This document shows positions 47,801-59,341 of a stretch of 64,000 nt of DNA, piece after piece. A program made the translations under genes and the position numbers. Source of the DNA: Adineta ricciae (taxonomy: Eukaryota > Rotifera > Eurotatoria > Adinetida > Adinetidae); contig CAJNOJ010000039.1 of the NCBI GenBank assembly GCA_905250025.1, forward strand, positions 1 to 64,000, written 5' to 3'. Every line of letters starts with the position of its first letter. Position 1 is the first letter of the stretch. The notes beneath the pieces are model-generated. The model was not told the origin of the DNA and did no database searches. It worked only from the letters and a program-made list of their open reading frames with translations.

Positions 47801-48909
47801 AACACTGGTGAATGGAATTTGTTTAATGGACATTGCTGATTGGTCATGAGAAATGTACCATTGATACGGTGACATCGACTTCGATTTTCGTAACAAAGTG
47901 GAAAGATAGTTGAACGTTTCGGAAGTAGATGGAAAGGTTGTGATATTCGTTAGACGATTGATTTCTTGAATGTATGGTAAAAGAAATTTGAGTGAGGGCT
48001 GGCTGGAATCAAATTCCAAAGCAAAGTGGCCTGTTGCAGAAAGGCTAGATTTGAGAGATGCATCAAAATGAACAGTATTCGTTTTTTCATCAATATGAAT
48101 ATTGGATTTAATTGGTAAATAATGTTGCGTTGCACTGGGAACTAATATGATCCGAACAGATTTCGGTAATGAAGAATTACCAATGACTAATTGAACAAAA
48201 TGAAACTATTCGCTGTTTGAATGCTAATCAAATTAGTTAACTTACATTGGTCATCGAATTGGATTCTCATTGGAAGACCTTCACACATCGGTTGAAAACC
48301 TTCTAATAATTTCGCATACGTTTCGATTTTACTTAGACGTTCTAAATCTTGTTGGAATACGGTATAAGCCGTATGACCGATCCTCTTGTCATTGTTCATC
48401 ATTGGTGCAGTTAGTGTAAATAGACTTGCGTAACCATTTAGATGTTCACGAAATAATTTATATTGCTTTTCATTTAAGGCTTTTAACATACGAGAACAGA
48501 GGAAACGTTCTTCATTCGATTGCTGATCATTGGTAAATGCGATGGAAATTTTCACTGGTAATCGGGTCGATGGATCGAAAGTCACTTCTAGATAGAACTG
48601 TTCCGAATGAAGATAAACATTTCCATTGTCATGTTGATAAGTTTTCAATTGGCAATATTCAGCTGCTAATTCTAATTGTTCAGTGATTTGCTTCATTGTT
48701 AGCGTTGGCGACGACGAATTGATATCGTACATATGGTGAAGAAGTTTATCATAGCATGCGCGAATCAATTGAGAGCCTGATTGACCATCTTGTTGTTGGC
48801 TAGGTGGTGCGAATGGTAGCCGCTGTAAATCATTCCATCCGGGTGGTTGCGACAGATACAAACGTTCCATAGATGCATTACTCAACATAATTATAGACGT
48901 TGTTGCCAT
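44840..48909 (-). CDS. MED1: Mediator complex subunit 1 (MED1)
   Basis: Nuclear co-activator subunit linking transcription factors to RNA polymerase II. Exons run from 48909 (ATG) to the stop at 44840-44842. The first (about 48244-48909) carries the MED1 N-terminal domain: EQFYLEVTFDPSTRLPVKI matches the DMFYVEVQLDP region of human, followed by FQQDLERLSKIETYAKLL. The second (about 46743-48190) has GHFALEFDSSQPSL and IPFTSVKQFLHILNLIHQQ, again in MED1 order. It continues with a very long disordered tail rich in Ser, Pro and Gln, with a KKKRRR basic patch and a KPLKVVIKR segment. Four or more further exons encode Ser/Pro/Gln-rich sequence to the stop. I saw no LxxLL nuclear-receptor box. Boundaries of tail exons are approximate. 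Confidence 0.85.
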
Positions 48910-49830
48910 TGTAATTTACTTCTTTATCTACAAAGATAAAATCATAATTCGTTTCGGCAGAAGATTGTAGCGAGAACTGAAAACGAATGATCTTATCTAT
49001 TTAGTACTTTCAACTTTCCAAGTGTAGTGAGAGTTAGCCTTTTAAAGGTCTCTGCATCCGATTTCTTCAATACATGTGACTGATGTGCTAATGAATTCAT
49101 ACAAGTATCTTCTCGATCAGAAAAGAATAGGGAAGATCGATTATTCAAAGGTGAACTAATTTGAATTAGTAAGATACAGATACACCATCATTGTCTTCAA
49201 GGTGTGCTGGGAATAACGAAAGGAAAAAAACACAAAACTTGACCGTATTCTTGTGTTCTTCCTTATTTTTTTTCTTCTTCTTCTGTCATAACATAAATCA
49301 TATCGAGCAAATAAGAAACGTCTACTTAGATGGCGTTAGTTACCGCGAATAAAATAATGTAAACAATGCAATTCGTTACACTCACAGATCATATACGTAT
49401 TTTCAACTTTTCACTCATCAATATTCAAATAGCAAACGAAAGACAATTCATTAAAGCAGTGTTTCTGTTCATGTCTCAACTGTAGACTTGTTTTTATAGA
49501 TATCGAGTGAGTGCTGCATTCATGAACTATCAAAATAATATCCGATACTTCAATATTTGTCGTTATCCAAGACATTCAAAGACTTAGGAGAGATACAGAC
49601 AGTCCATCGATGTATACTTTAGCATAGTTACAGACAGTGACATCGTTGTAGATAAATTTTTATGCTCAAAATAAAATTAAAATGAAAGAATGGAAACTAT
49701 CTTGAATCAAATTTTTAATAAAAATGAAATAGAATGCGAAAATGTGTCTGTACATTTAATCGATGAAAATAAATAACATGAAAAGGAAAAATCTATGACA
49801 GTTAAAGTTTTTATTGATGAATGACGCGTT
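48910..49830. other. MED1 5' flank and syntaxin 3' flank
   Basis: 921 nt with no supported gene. It contains the first copy of a diverged repeat (49231-49345) that recurs upstream of the syntaxin gene. Otherwise AT-rich. Confidence 0.6.
49231..49345. repeat. Diverged direct repeat, copy A
   Basis: Shares ACAAAACTTGACC, then TCTTCTTCTGTCATAACAT, then a degenerate ATCATAnCnAnCAAATnAGA, and a GTCTAnnTAGATG-like end, with copy B at 51173-51262. Same orientation. It lies about 320 bp upstream of the MED1 ATG. Confidence 0.75.
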
Positions 49831-51120
49831 TTATGTTTTCAGCTTAATCAGAACGATCACCACGACGAGAATTGCGATGACGAGAAAAACTGCCAGAAGA
49901 CAACAGAGTTTCTTTCGATATTTTTTCTAAGAAAAAAAAGCAAAAAGATCGAAATGAATGTATAGATAATCATCAAGAAGAAAGTTTCAATCTACTTGAT
50001 ACTTTGCAGCACTGGTCAATCGATCATTGCCAGCAATGATATGATCGTTGGCTGCAATGATTGTCTGTTCAACGTTAGCAATAATAGGTGATTGTTCAGA
50101 AACAATCGCACCAATGTCACGCATAATATGATTGATCTCAATGATATCAGTCTAAAATAGAAAAGATGCCATTAATTGACCAATAGTCTTTGAAAGGTCT
50201 TAGTATTTACTTGGACAGTTTGTACTTGTTCTTCAATAGCGAACTGTTCTTCATTTTGTCGAATTAATAAATCGTTATTCATTTGCATTTGTCGTCTAGA
50301 ACATTCAAATGTAAGTTAAAAAAACTCAGGCCTTTCCTTATGTACTGTAATTGTAATCGTTGACGAACGTCCTCTTCCGTCAAAGCCTAAATTACATACA
50401 ATATTAACTTCAACGCGTATCTTTTGTTATACATTACATTATTTCCAAAATCAATTAAGGTATCTTGATTAGGATTGGGTACCTGTTGGCGTCTTTTGCT
50501 AACATCCTATATTCAATTGGCGATATTGCACACAAAATCCTGCGGAAACCAGTATTAGCTTACAGTTACAACGTCTCCATAATGTTTCAATGCACTGTTC
50601 ATTGCAGATTTAACCTTGTTTATCATTTCCAAATCATTCTATGAAGAAGGTGAAGCAATCGTAGAGGAAATCTCGTAATCAATCAAGAAAAGACGTACTC
50701 TTTGTAAATCTTTCTTTCTCTTGGTCATTTCATCTGCTAATTCTTTCAAGATAGATTTTGTTTTCGTAGCAAGAGCGTGTAAGCGTTGTTCGTCTTCATC
50801 TCTAACAGAACAAAAACCGGTCATAGACATCTGTCGTCCTATGCCACAAATGAATTTACAAGCGTTGACGAACTTCAACTGTGTCCGATGCCGTTCCGAG
50901 TACTCGTGCTTTCTCAGATAGATTTTTGACTAAAAACAGGCGAAAAATAAAATGATGTCAACTGTACAAATGTGATGTTCACCTTGGGTTTCAATGGATT
51001 GAGCATGTCTGGTCCATGTATCGATGAGTTCATGGAAATGTGTATAAGCTATACAAAAGATAGAGAAAACACAAAATTTAGGCAAGAAATGTGCTTCTAA
51101 CTCGTTTGATATGCCGCCAT
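49831..51120 (-). CDS. Qa-SNARE, syntaxin 7/12-like
   Basis: Tail-anchored SNARE of endosomal or other membranes. It is split into many small exons between the ATG at 51120 (MAAYQT) and the stop at 49831. The N-terminal part has Habc-like helices (FHELIDTWTRHAQSIE, KNLSEKARVLGTASDTVEV, HALATKTKSILKELADEM). The SNARE motif runs through EEQVQTVQTDIIEINHIMRD, then IGAIVSEQSPIIANVEQTI, with Gln at the zero layer (Qa type). It then reads RLTSAAKYQKKYRKKL and a C-terminal membrane anchor (LLAVFLVIAILVVVIVLI) ending KLKT. The closest remembered match is syntaxin 7 (RAAYYQKKSRKK). Whether it is syntaxin 7, 12 or a lineage paralogue is not settled. Some middle exon borders are approximate. Confidence 0.85.
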
Positions 51121-52493
51121 TGTTTTTGAGGTGAGTTAAAGATATAAAAGAATGAAATATAATACAAAACTTGACCCTAGGTTTTACTCTTACTCTTCTT
51201 CTGTCATAACATGAGTCATACCAAACAAATGAGACTACTGTCTATAGATGACGCTTATTATCACATTCGGTATCAAGAGTTATGCTAGTTTCAGAACAAC
51301 AGAAGTATGAAATTTAGATGAGTGAGAATCTTGAACTTTTTTAATGGTCCGTTCCTTATCAAAGACATGACTCAATGCCATTGTATCGTATCTGTCGTTG
51401 AGAATGTGTGAATGATCTGATCATTTTGTTTCGGTGAGCGTCTCCAAGAGCTACACCATTCAATGGAGAGTTAACTTTTGAATTTAACACAGTCAGTGTA
51501 GTCTCAGGAGAAGTTCTCAAGCGAATCCGAACAATAAATACTCAAATACGGTGCTAGCTTTACTTGTATTATGTTTTATGTTACTTTGATTTGGATGAAG
51601 TAGGATACCTACCTCCTCTTATTAAATAACCAAGCAAAGTGAGAAAAGAATGAATATCATCCGTTTTCGTTATATTGCCATGCGTGTCAGTATATGAGAT
51701 TATTGTTGAATGATTCATATTGAATCACAAGACAGTATCTTATGATTTTAGAAAGCTCACTAAATATAGTACACACTTCACGCGCTTGTGACAATAGAAA
51801 TTTCTCTCTTCGTACATCAATCCACGTACATATCCATTTTATCATTTTAGTAAATTTCATACAAGTATTTGTATACGGATAATAATATATAGAACAGGTA
51901 CCCAAGCAAGATTTATCTCTCTAACGGTTTGAATTCCAGAACTGAATAAAGTTCACTTGAGATAAGATAACACTATAAATTCGTTGCGATTAGTCATAGA
52001 CACTTTGTGTATATGATATGACATGCAGTATTGTTGCTCATCGTTGATAAATCCGATAAAAAATAAACATATATTTGACTAATATCGAAAATAAACTTTC
52101 GTGTCACACTCGTAGTAAACATCATTAATCAATCAATTAGCTTTTTTTCTGTTTTGTCAGTTAGAATAACTACACAACTAAAACAAAATGTCACTCGTAT
52201 CTTCTGTAACAACAACAATAACAGTCTGGTTTGATTAATTAAATCAATTATTGCTTTCGAGCATGTTTTTTGTGCAAAGAAAGATTGATATAACCCTGAA
52301 ATAGTTTCAAGTCTAATCTAACAGTTTCAAGCTTTTCAGAATATGATTAATCAAGCCATCTACCGACCGTAGTGTCGATTTGGATTGGTTCTGACTAGCA
52401 ACGAATGCTATATAAGTAACTCATTCGTTTGTCTGATGAAGATTAGGTGAGTGATTCTCAGTCGTGTTTTAATTGTTTCAAAAAAAAAACTAC
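51121..52493. other. Divergent intergenic region, syntaxin / WD-FYVE
   Basis: 1.37 kb, AT-rich. It holds copy B of the diverged repeat and the promoters of the two flanking divergent genes. A 72-codon minus-strand frame at 51687-51905 is not supported. Confidence 0.6.
51173..51262. repeat. Diverged direct repeat, copy B
   Basis: Second copy of the element at 49231-49345, with the same order of shared blocks and a shorter central T-rich part. It begins about 50 bp upstream of the syntaxin ATG. Confidence 0.75.
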
Positions 52494-54536
52494 ATGGCAG
52501 CAGCAATTGACGAAGGCGTAGGTAAAGTCCGTCGACCGGAACTTTCGCATAAAATCGATGTTGAAGTTACTATCAACGATGCGATATTACTTTCATCTGA
52601 AGAAGGTGTTATAACAGCACTTGATGATCGGTATGTTCATCATTGATTGAAACATGATTATACTTTGAAATGGGTGTCTTTTAGAACTGTGCGTATTTGG
52701 TTGCGAAGACAAACAGGAAAATATTGGCCGTCTGTCTGCTATACATTAGAGAGTAATCGATGAAATATGATCAGGAGAGAGAGAGAGAGTTTGTTCTTTA
52801 ATGACTTTAGGTACGCCATCAGCAATATTTTATCATGAGGCAACCCGTCGTCTTTTCTGTGGCTGTGATTCTGGTCTACTACATGTAAAATATTTCCATT
52901 CGATGATCTCATTGATGGATTTTGATATTCTAGGAATTTATCGTCGCCGAAGATTTTAATAAAGTCACTCTGAAATCGACTTATCTCGGTCATCAGACTC
53001 GTGTTCATGCTATTGTGTTTTCACCACAGAATGATTTACTATTAAGCGTTTGCCGTGAGAAGAAGCTCAATTGGTATTCCACAAACGCATCCAGTGAAAA
53101 CCATGAACATGTACTTGGAACTTATACATTGCCCTCATGGGGTATGTCAATAGCAATTGATGAATCATCTCGACAATGTTTTGTGGGGGATTCGAATGGA
53201 ACAATACATTTCTTGAAGATTGACACTGATAGCAAATGCCAAGTGATTACTACGTTAAAAGGACATACAGGTAAGGTCACGCGCTGATGTATTTCTTGTT
53301 TTAAGTTGAATTTGTTTCGTTTTTCAAGGAAGTATTCAAAATCTTCTATGGGATTCAACTACAGAGTGGCTATTTTCGAGTAGTTTCGATACATCTGTAG
53401 TTGTGTGGGATGTGGGCGCTCATCAAGGTCTGGCTGTTGAATTGAATGGTCATTCAGATCGTTTAGTTGGAATATCGTACGATAATTTACGCAAACTTTT
53501 AATCACTTGTTCAGCTGATGGTCATATTGGTGTATGGCCAATGAATGTTAAGCGAAGTGAAACACCCAAATGGCTTGAAAGTGATTGTTGTCAGATATGT
53601 CGTTTACCATTTTTTTGGAATTTACGCGCAATGTGGACACAAAAACAGATTGGAATGAGACAGGTCTCTTGCTTAGATGAGTTGATAATAATCACCGTCA
53701 TTCTCCATGATTTTCCTAGCATCATTGTCGAAAATGTGGCCGAGCTGTATGTGATAAATGTTCACAAACACGTACTGCTCTACCATTGTTAGGTTACGAA
53801 ACGGTTCAACGTGTTTGTAATGATTGCGTACGTACATTAAGGAACGATGAGTAAGTCGACGATGTTTTTGTTCTTATTAGCTTATGGTGATTGTTTATTT
53901 TGTTTTGCTTATAGAACGGTACCACTTGCTTCGTTTTATGATGCACGTCAAGGAACAATTAGAATGGATTATAGTCAAGGGAAAAAGGTCATGATGACGG
54001 TTGGAACAGATCGAACAATTAAAGTACGTTCTGCTTATTATAACATCGAGAGCATTCTAAACAGAAAATGCACTTCAAACATGACATTTACTTATCGTTT
54101 TGTTTATATTGATTGCTCAACTTGCCTATTCTTGTTTCGAATACAAAATTTTCCTTTCACATCATTAATAGCAAGGTTATCTGCAGAACATGATTCTATC
54201 CCTGCTATATACAATGAATAGAATGAGAACGTGTTAGAAAGATGAAAGATCGAGTATGTGCGAAGTTATACAAAAATTAGGTGCTGAATATCCTTATGGA
54301 CTGATGACATAATTACTGATAGTAATCGAAGAAGCACTGATCACCAGAGAAAAGGAAGTCAATGAGATCATAATAGAAAAGATTGGATTACGATGTATTG
54401 AAGGGTGATAGATTCATGGTTGAAATTAGCATCAATGTCATTGATATGTCACAATTGATATAATTGAAACAAGGAGAATTTTCGAGATGTGATTGTTTTG
54501 TTTGTTTAGATTTGGGATATGTCATCGGTCGTGTAA
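52494..54536 (+). CDS. WDFY2: WD-repeat and FYVE domain protein (WDFY1/2 type)
   Basis: Endosomal adaptor binding phosphatidylinositol 3-phosphate. It starts MAAAIDEGVGKVRRPELSHK. About six WD-type blades are visible (for example TVRIWLRRQTG, then GHQTRVHAIVFSP, LKGHTGSIQNLLWD, FDTSVVVWDV, LNGHSDRLVGISYD, SADGHIGVWPM). The FYVE finger is inserted between late blades, as in WDFY1/2: WLESDCCQICRLPFFW, then RQHHCRKCGRAVCDKCSQ across an intron, and RVCNDCVRTLR. The RHHCRxCG-type lipid-binding core is present as RQHHCRKCG. The last blade is completed by a short exon at 54510-54536 encoding IWDMSSVV and stop, after an intron of about 490 nt. Human WDFY1 and WDFY2 cannot be told apart here, so the symbol is nominal. 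Confidence 0.9.
52774..52789. repeat. (GA)n microsatellite in a WD-FYVE intron
   Basis: Short GA dinucleotide tract in the intron after the exon ending CYTLES. Simple repeat. Confidence 0.85.
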
Positions 54537-54994
54537 AGAATGAAGTGAATTTTGTTTTGTACTCTCTCTTTCCATTATCAATCTTCACATTCCAATGAAT
54601 GAACAACACTGGCCACGTTTTCGTCTTTTACACATATATATATATATATCTTTTATTTTTTGTCACTTTTTTGCATTGATTTATTGTTGTGTCTTTTACG
54701 GGCTTTCCCTTCAAATTGTCGTCTGGTAATCATAATCAAGTCTCTATTTGGTGTACATGCATTTCACAAAAACAAATGTGTCGATGAAATCTTTTATTCT
54801 TTTCTTTTCTAGATGAAAGTATTCCATGTCATCAGATAAGATAATGTTATCTCACTCACTTCATTTTATCGTGTTCAAAGACGAGAAATAGAATTTACGT
54901 GAAATATTGTTGAATACTCCAATCGAGGATCATCAAATACTGACACATATTGAGACGAATGCTAGTTTGAAAACTTGCTTTCTCTTTCAGATAG
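54537..54994. other. Spacer, WD-FYVE 3' flank / PIX 5' flank
   Basis: 458 nt between two same-strand genes, with an AT microsatellite at 54632-54649. A TTTCAG acceptor-like site directly precedes the PIX ATG, so a non-coding upstream exon or a trans-splice site is possible. No gene is seen. Confidence 0.55.
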
Positions 54995-57900
54995 ATGGTC
55001 ATTGCCATGGAGCAGAGCAATCATTCAGGAAAAGTCTTAGTTACTACATTATATCCATTCAAAGCACAAAATACAGATGAAGTAAATACACTAATCAGAT
55101 GATTATTCTCTTGTCTAGCGATAAATCTTGACCTTTAATTGAGAAGCTCGAGAGAAGAAATCTCTAACGAATATATATATATTTTCTTTACGTCATATCA
55201 GATAAAGCAAACAGCGAACGACATTGTTTCCGATGGGATTAATTCTATTATTCTATTGATCTGATATCGACGTTTCTGATCATTTTTCCATTTAGTTATC
55301 ATTTGCAAAGGGTGATGTTATTATTATAACACAAGCACCCACCGATGGAGGTTGGTGGGAAGGAACGTTGGATGGTAAAACCGGCTGGTTTCCGTCGAAT
55401 TATGTTGAACAATTGTCACAAAAAATAGGTAGGAGAAAAGAAAAATGATTTGTTTCTAATTATGCACATGTTTCGAAGGTTATCGTAGTTTTGTTCTTTT
55501 GCTATTTTATCTCTCGATTTTGTCACTTTGATTACTGGTACAAATAAATACAACTAATATCGTTGATGTCTGTCATCAGACAAACAGCAGGAGGATATAG
55601 TAGATGAGAAAGAAAGAAAAGAGGGAGAAGGACGGCTGCAACTTCTGTTTCTCTTTCTCGTTCGTTGATATAATCGACAGAACTCTTTCTCATCATTCTC
55701 TTTCTTCGTCTCCGACTTTACCGGCAGTGGTGGTAGTAGTGGTTGTAATACTAGTACTAATGGTGGTTAAGATCTAGTTGTTATTATCAATAGTCGATTC
55801 CTCTTTCATTTCTTTCTACTTCAATGCGATCAACAAGTTGTGTATCATGTCGAATATTCGCTTGTAGAACACGTACGTAGAAAAACTTACTTGCAGTATA
55901 ATCGTTGATTAATCTTTCGAGATAACGACATAAGCATATTTGCTAGTCATAAAATGGAATTTTGATTTGATTAGTTGTGTATTCTAATGAAGAGAAAATG
56001 ATTTCTGTTTAGATTCAACACCATCGACCCAAAGTGCATCGTCACAACAATGTGCGGAAATGCGTACTCATCGAGAAACGGTTAGTTACGATGACGAATC
56101 TTTTCTTGCTAACGACGAAAACACTTTTCATTACATAATATCGAAAAAAAGAGCACAAGAAAGTTTATCGAGTAAAGGTTGATGTAGACATCAAAGTAAT
56201 TATCGAGAAATGGATACATCAACATAGACCAGTTGATCTTTACGATGATAACTAAACAATAGATCAGCGAGGAGAATGTTTTATCAACAAAGTGCGGGCA
56301 ATTCGAAGGAGATTTTGATTATCAAAATGAAATTATCGAGTTGATCGAATATTCTCTTATTTAAGTGTTAATTGTTATGATCATCAGTTAACATTACACT
56401 TCGGTACACTTCCACTGACCTTTACATTGACATTTTAACAATCGATATGATCGTTTGCTTCGATTGACAATCGATATCTCTTTGAAAATGATATTCTTTC
56501 GATATATATATGCGTGTGTTCTTAGATTCTCGAAGCATTACTCGAAGGTGAACAACGTTATATCAATGAATTGGAAGATTTCGTTCAGAAAACTATCCAG
56601 CCATTGGCACATGCACTTTCAACGTAAACTCTTCATCTTACACAATGATTTGCAATATCAATCGAATTTTTCTTTCAGATCGGGACAAATCCCACATCTC
56701 CATCTCGATGTTCACATGCTGGATGAATTAACAAAATTTCATCGCCATCTGCTGCATGTTCTACGCGACAACTCAAAGTAAACTTGAAGATCAGTTTCGT
56801 TTCTGAACTAACGAGTCGTGATATTTTAGATCACAACATCGTGTTGGTGGAATATTTCTTCAATTAGCACCGAGTCTGAAATCAATTTTTGAAATATATT
56901 GCTACCAACATGCTAAAGTTCTCTTTCTACTCAATCATAATAAGTACATGATTACATTACAAATATCTCTCGTTAATTGTATGTATTTGCATTTACATTT
57001 AGAGAACGAATCTACAATGTGCTAGCTAAAATTGATTCATCAATGGATGCTAATCATTCATATATACAATTAATTAAAAACCTTTCATTACCATTGAGTC
57101 GCTTGGAGAAATACGCCAATCTACTTAAAGAGTATTTGCATAATCTTGAAGTAAAATCAGTGCTTTATTCGCAATCAAGGATATATTTTATCTTCTCCGT
57201 GTAGGAATTTCATATTGATCGAGGCGATGCACAACGAGCAGCAGAATATTATGCTGAATTAGCTGTAAGAAGAGAGTTTCTTTTCGTATCAACTCATTCT
57301 TTCTTCATTCGTTTAGTGTCTCGGTGCTGAATGGCGTAAACGTAAAGAATGGGAACTTGATATCATTCATAGTACGATACATGGACTCGGTTTGGAAGTA
57401 AGATGGCGAGAGTTTTTTTTTCTTTACGCACCAACCGGTCGTCTGGAGATTTTCATTCCGAGAGAAATATTCTGGTCATAGTATGACTAATGAGAAGAAG
57501 AAATGGCTCGTTAAGCGTATAATGTTTGCGATTAAAATGCTATTGGTCATGGAAGGAATCCTGAGATAATGAGAGGAAAAGAAAGTTGATTGATTGATTG
57601 ATCGAAAAAGTGTTTGTTGTAGTCTTTAAGTTCATATGGTGATGCAATTTGTCTTTGTCCTGTTAATATCCTCTCGGAAAATCTTGGGCAAATAGCATTG
57701 GAGCGTATAGCGATATTGTATCCATCAACACTCTTCCTGCTCTCGACTACGACGTCGTCGAATGCACAACAAGAATATCAAGTCGAGGTTGGTCAAATCG
57801 AATGCGAACTCGTCCTTCATTTCTTGGAAAATGTTGCATTTAGAATCGATTTTTATTGAATCAAATCACTGTCAGTAAAATCGTAGACGATAATATTCTA

Positions 57901-59125
57901 GGCAAACGAGCGTTGAAAATTAATGGTAGGAAAAGTTTTGGAAAAAGATATTTAGAATCATCTTTTATTCCTAGCCCCATCAAATCAATCAATGATCATC
58001 ACGTTCCCTAGTCCAGTGGAATATCAGGAATGGTGTGAGAAATTCTGCTCAGTATTAACTCCAAGGTCACCGCAAACTCATCATCATCATCACAATGCAC
58101 CGTATACTCCACAACAAGTGTCTAAAGTACGAATAAAATAGTGATATTGTCCACATATTGGCATCTTCGCTTTTTAGTCGGTATCATCATTACCTAACAC
58201 AATGATGAAGTCATCACCAATGAGTTCGGGAAATATTTCATCGAGAACGCCAGTTCAGTCACCAGCGCCGGCGAAACACAATATACCACCTGTTGCATGG
58301 TCGAAGGGATGTCTTCGACCACATTCACCCTTGCGGCCTCGTCAACAAGGCGCATTGACAAATCACTCTTCAACAACGACATCTGGTACAAATTTAATCG
58401 GATCACCAGTCCTTTCCGGAGGCGGTGGGATGGGTATCAATGATCCGTCTGGAGGTTCGAATGAAACAGGATCAAATCGAACACTTCGACGTTTCATGAC
58501 CATGAAAAAGTCCAAAGCGAATGAGTTTCTCAAACGTGGTACGCATCATTATATCTTTTTACTAAATCAGAATGAACACCGCTTTCTATTTAGTGGAAAC
58601 AAGTGAAGGCGATTCACTTCTATTGTCTGTCATCGAAGCCTATTGTGTCACGAATACTAACAACGGGACTGCTATTGCTGGTTTGAATACTCTGATCGCT
58701 AAAGCACGACATTCAATGTCAACAGCTGGTAAAACTACTAACATGATTTTCGATAGATAAACACTTTCTATTTTTCTCTCACAGGAATCACGAGTGCAGT
58801 TAGTAGTAATGCTGACCATCCATTATCGTTAGTCAGTGGTCAATCAAATGCCCATTTAGATCATTCAAACATTCCACTATTACCTGCACAATCGTCTAGC
58901 GTGACAATACCAACTGATATGTAATTTATACCGTTTGTTATTTGATGTTGAAAACTTACTTCATGTTCTGTTTTGTTTAGAGAACGTCGTGCGTTGATAG
59001 ATATGATGAACGAACTTCGCTTAGGATTTAAAAGTCTCCAATACGAACTAGAAGAAGAACGTCGAGCACGTCGACAGTTAGAAAGTCAGATACAACGATT
59101 ATTTCTTACTTCAACTGGAAAATAA
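54995..59125 (+). CDS. ARHGEF7: PIX-type Rho/Rac guanine nucleotide exchange factor (beta-PIX)
   Basis: Rac/Cdc42 exchange factor of focal adhesions that partners GIT and PAK. It begins with an SH3 domain ([21 protein letters not shown], then [21 protein letters not shown]), which would bind PAK. The DH domain follows ([37 protein letters not shown]). The PH domain lies across exons to about 58060 ([30 protein letters not shown]). A Pro/Ser/Gly-rich stretch, a VIEAYCVTN block resembling the PIX region after PH, and a C-terminal coiled coil ([20 protein letters not shown]) end at 59125. The coiled coil mediates trimerisation in known PIX. Introns are larger here; that after the SH3 exon spans about 55430-56014. 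A Leu-rich CH domain, as in alpha-PIX, is absent. Confidence 0.92.
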
Positions 59126-59341
59126 TTCAATCTTATGTCGATTTTCTCTTGTCTTGTAACTCAGGTTATATTACATTGATACTTTTTTTGTCAATCAATC
59201 TCAGTGTGCTTCCGAAACTACCAATCCAAATCTCGAGCGCCAATTGTCATTGTGTACATAAGTCTATTTTTTGCTATCTCGCTTCTCATTTCACATTCTG
59301 AGTTGAATAAAAGTTTTTTTTTTAAATTTGGAATATTAACT

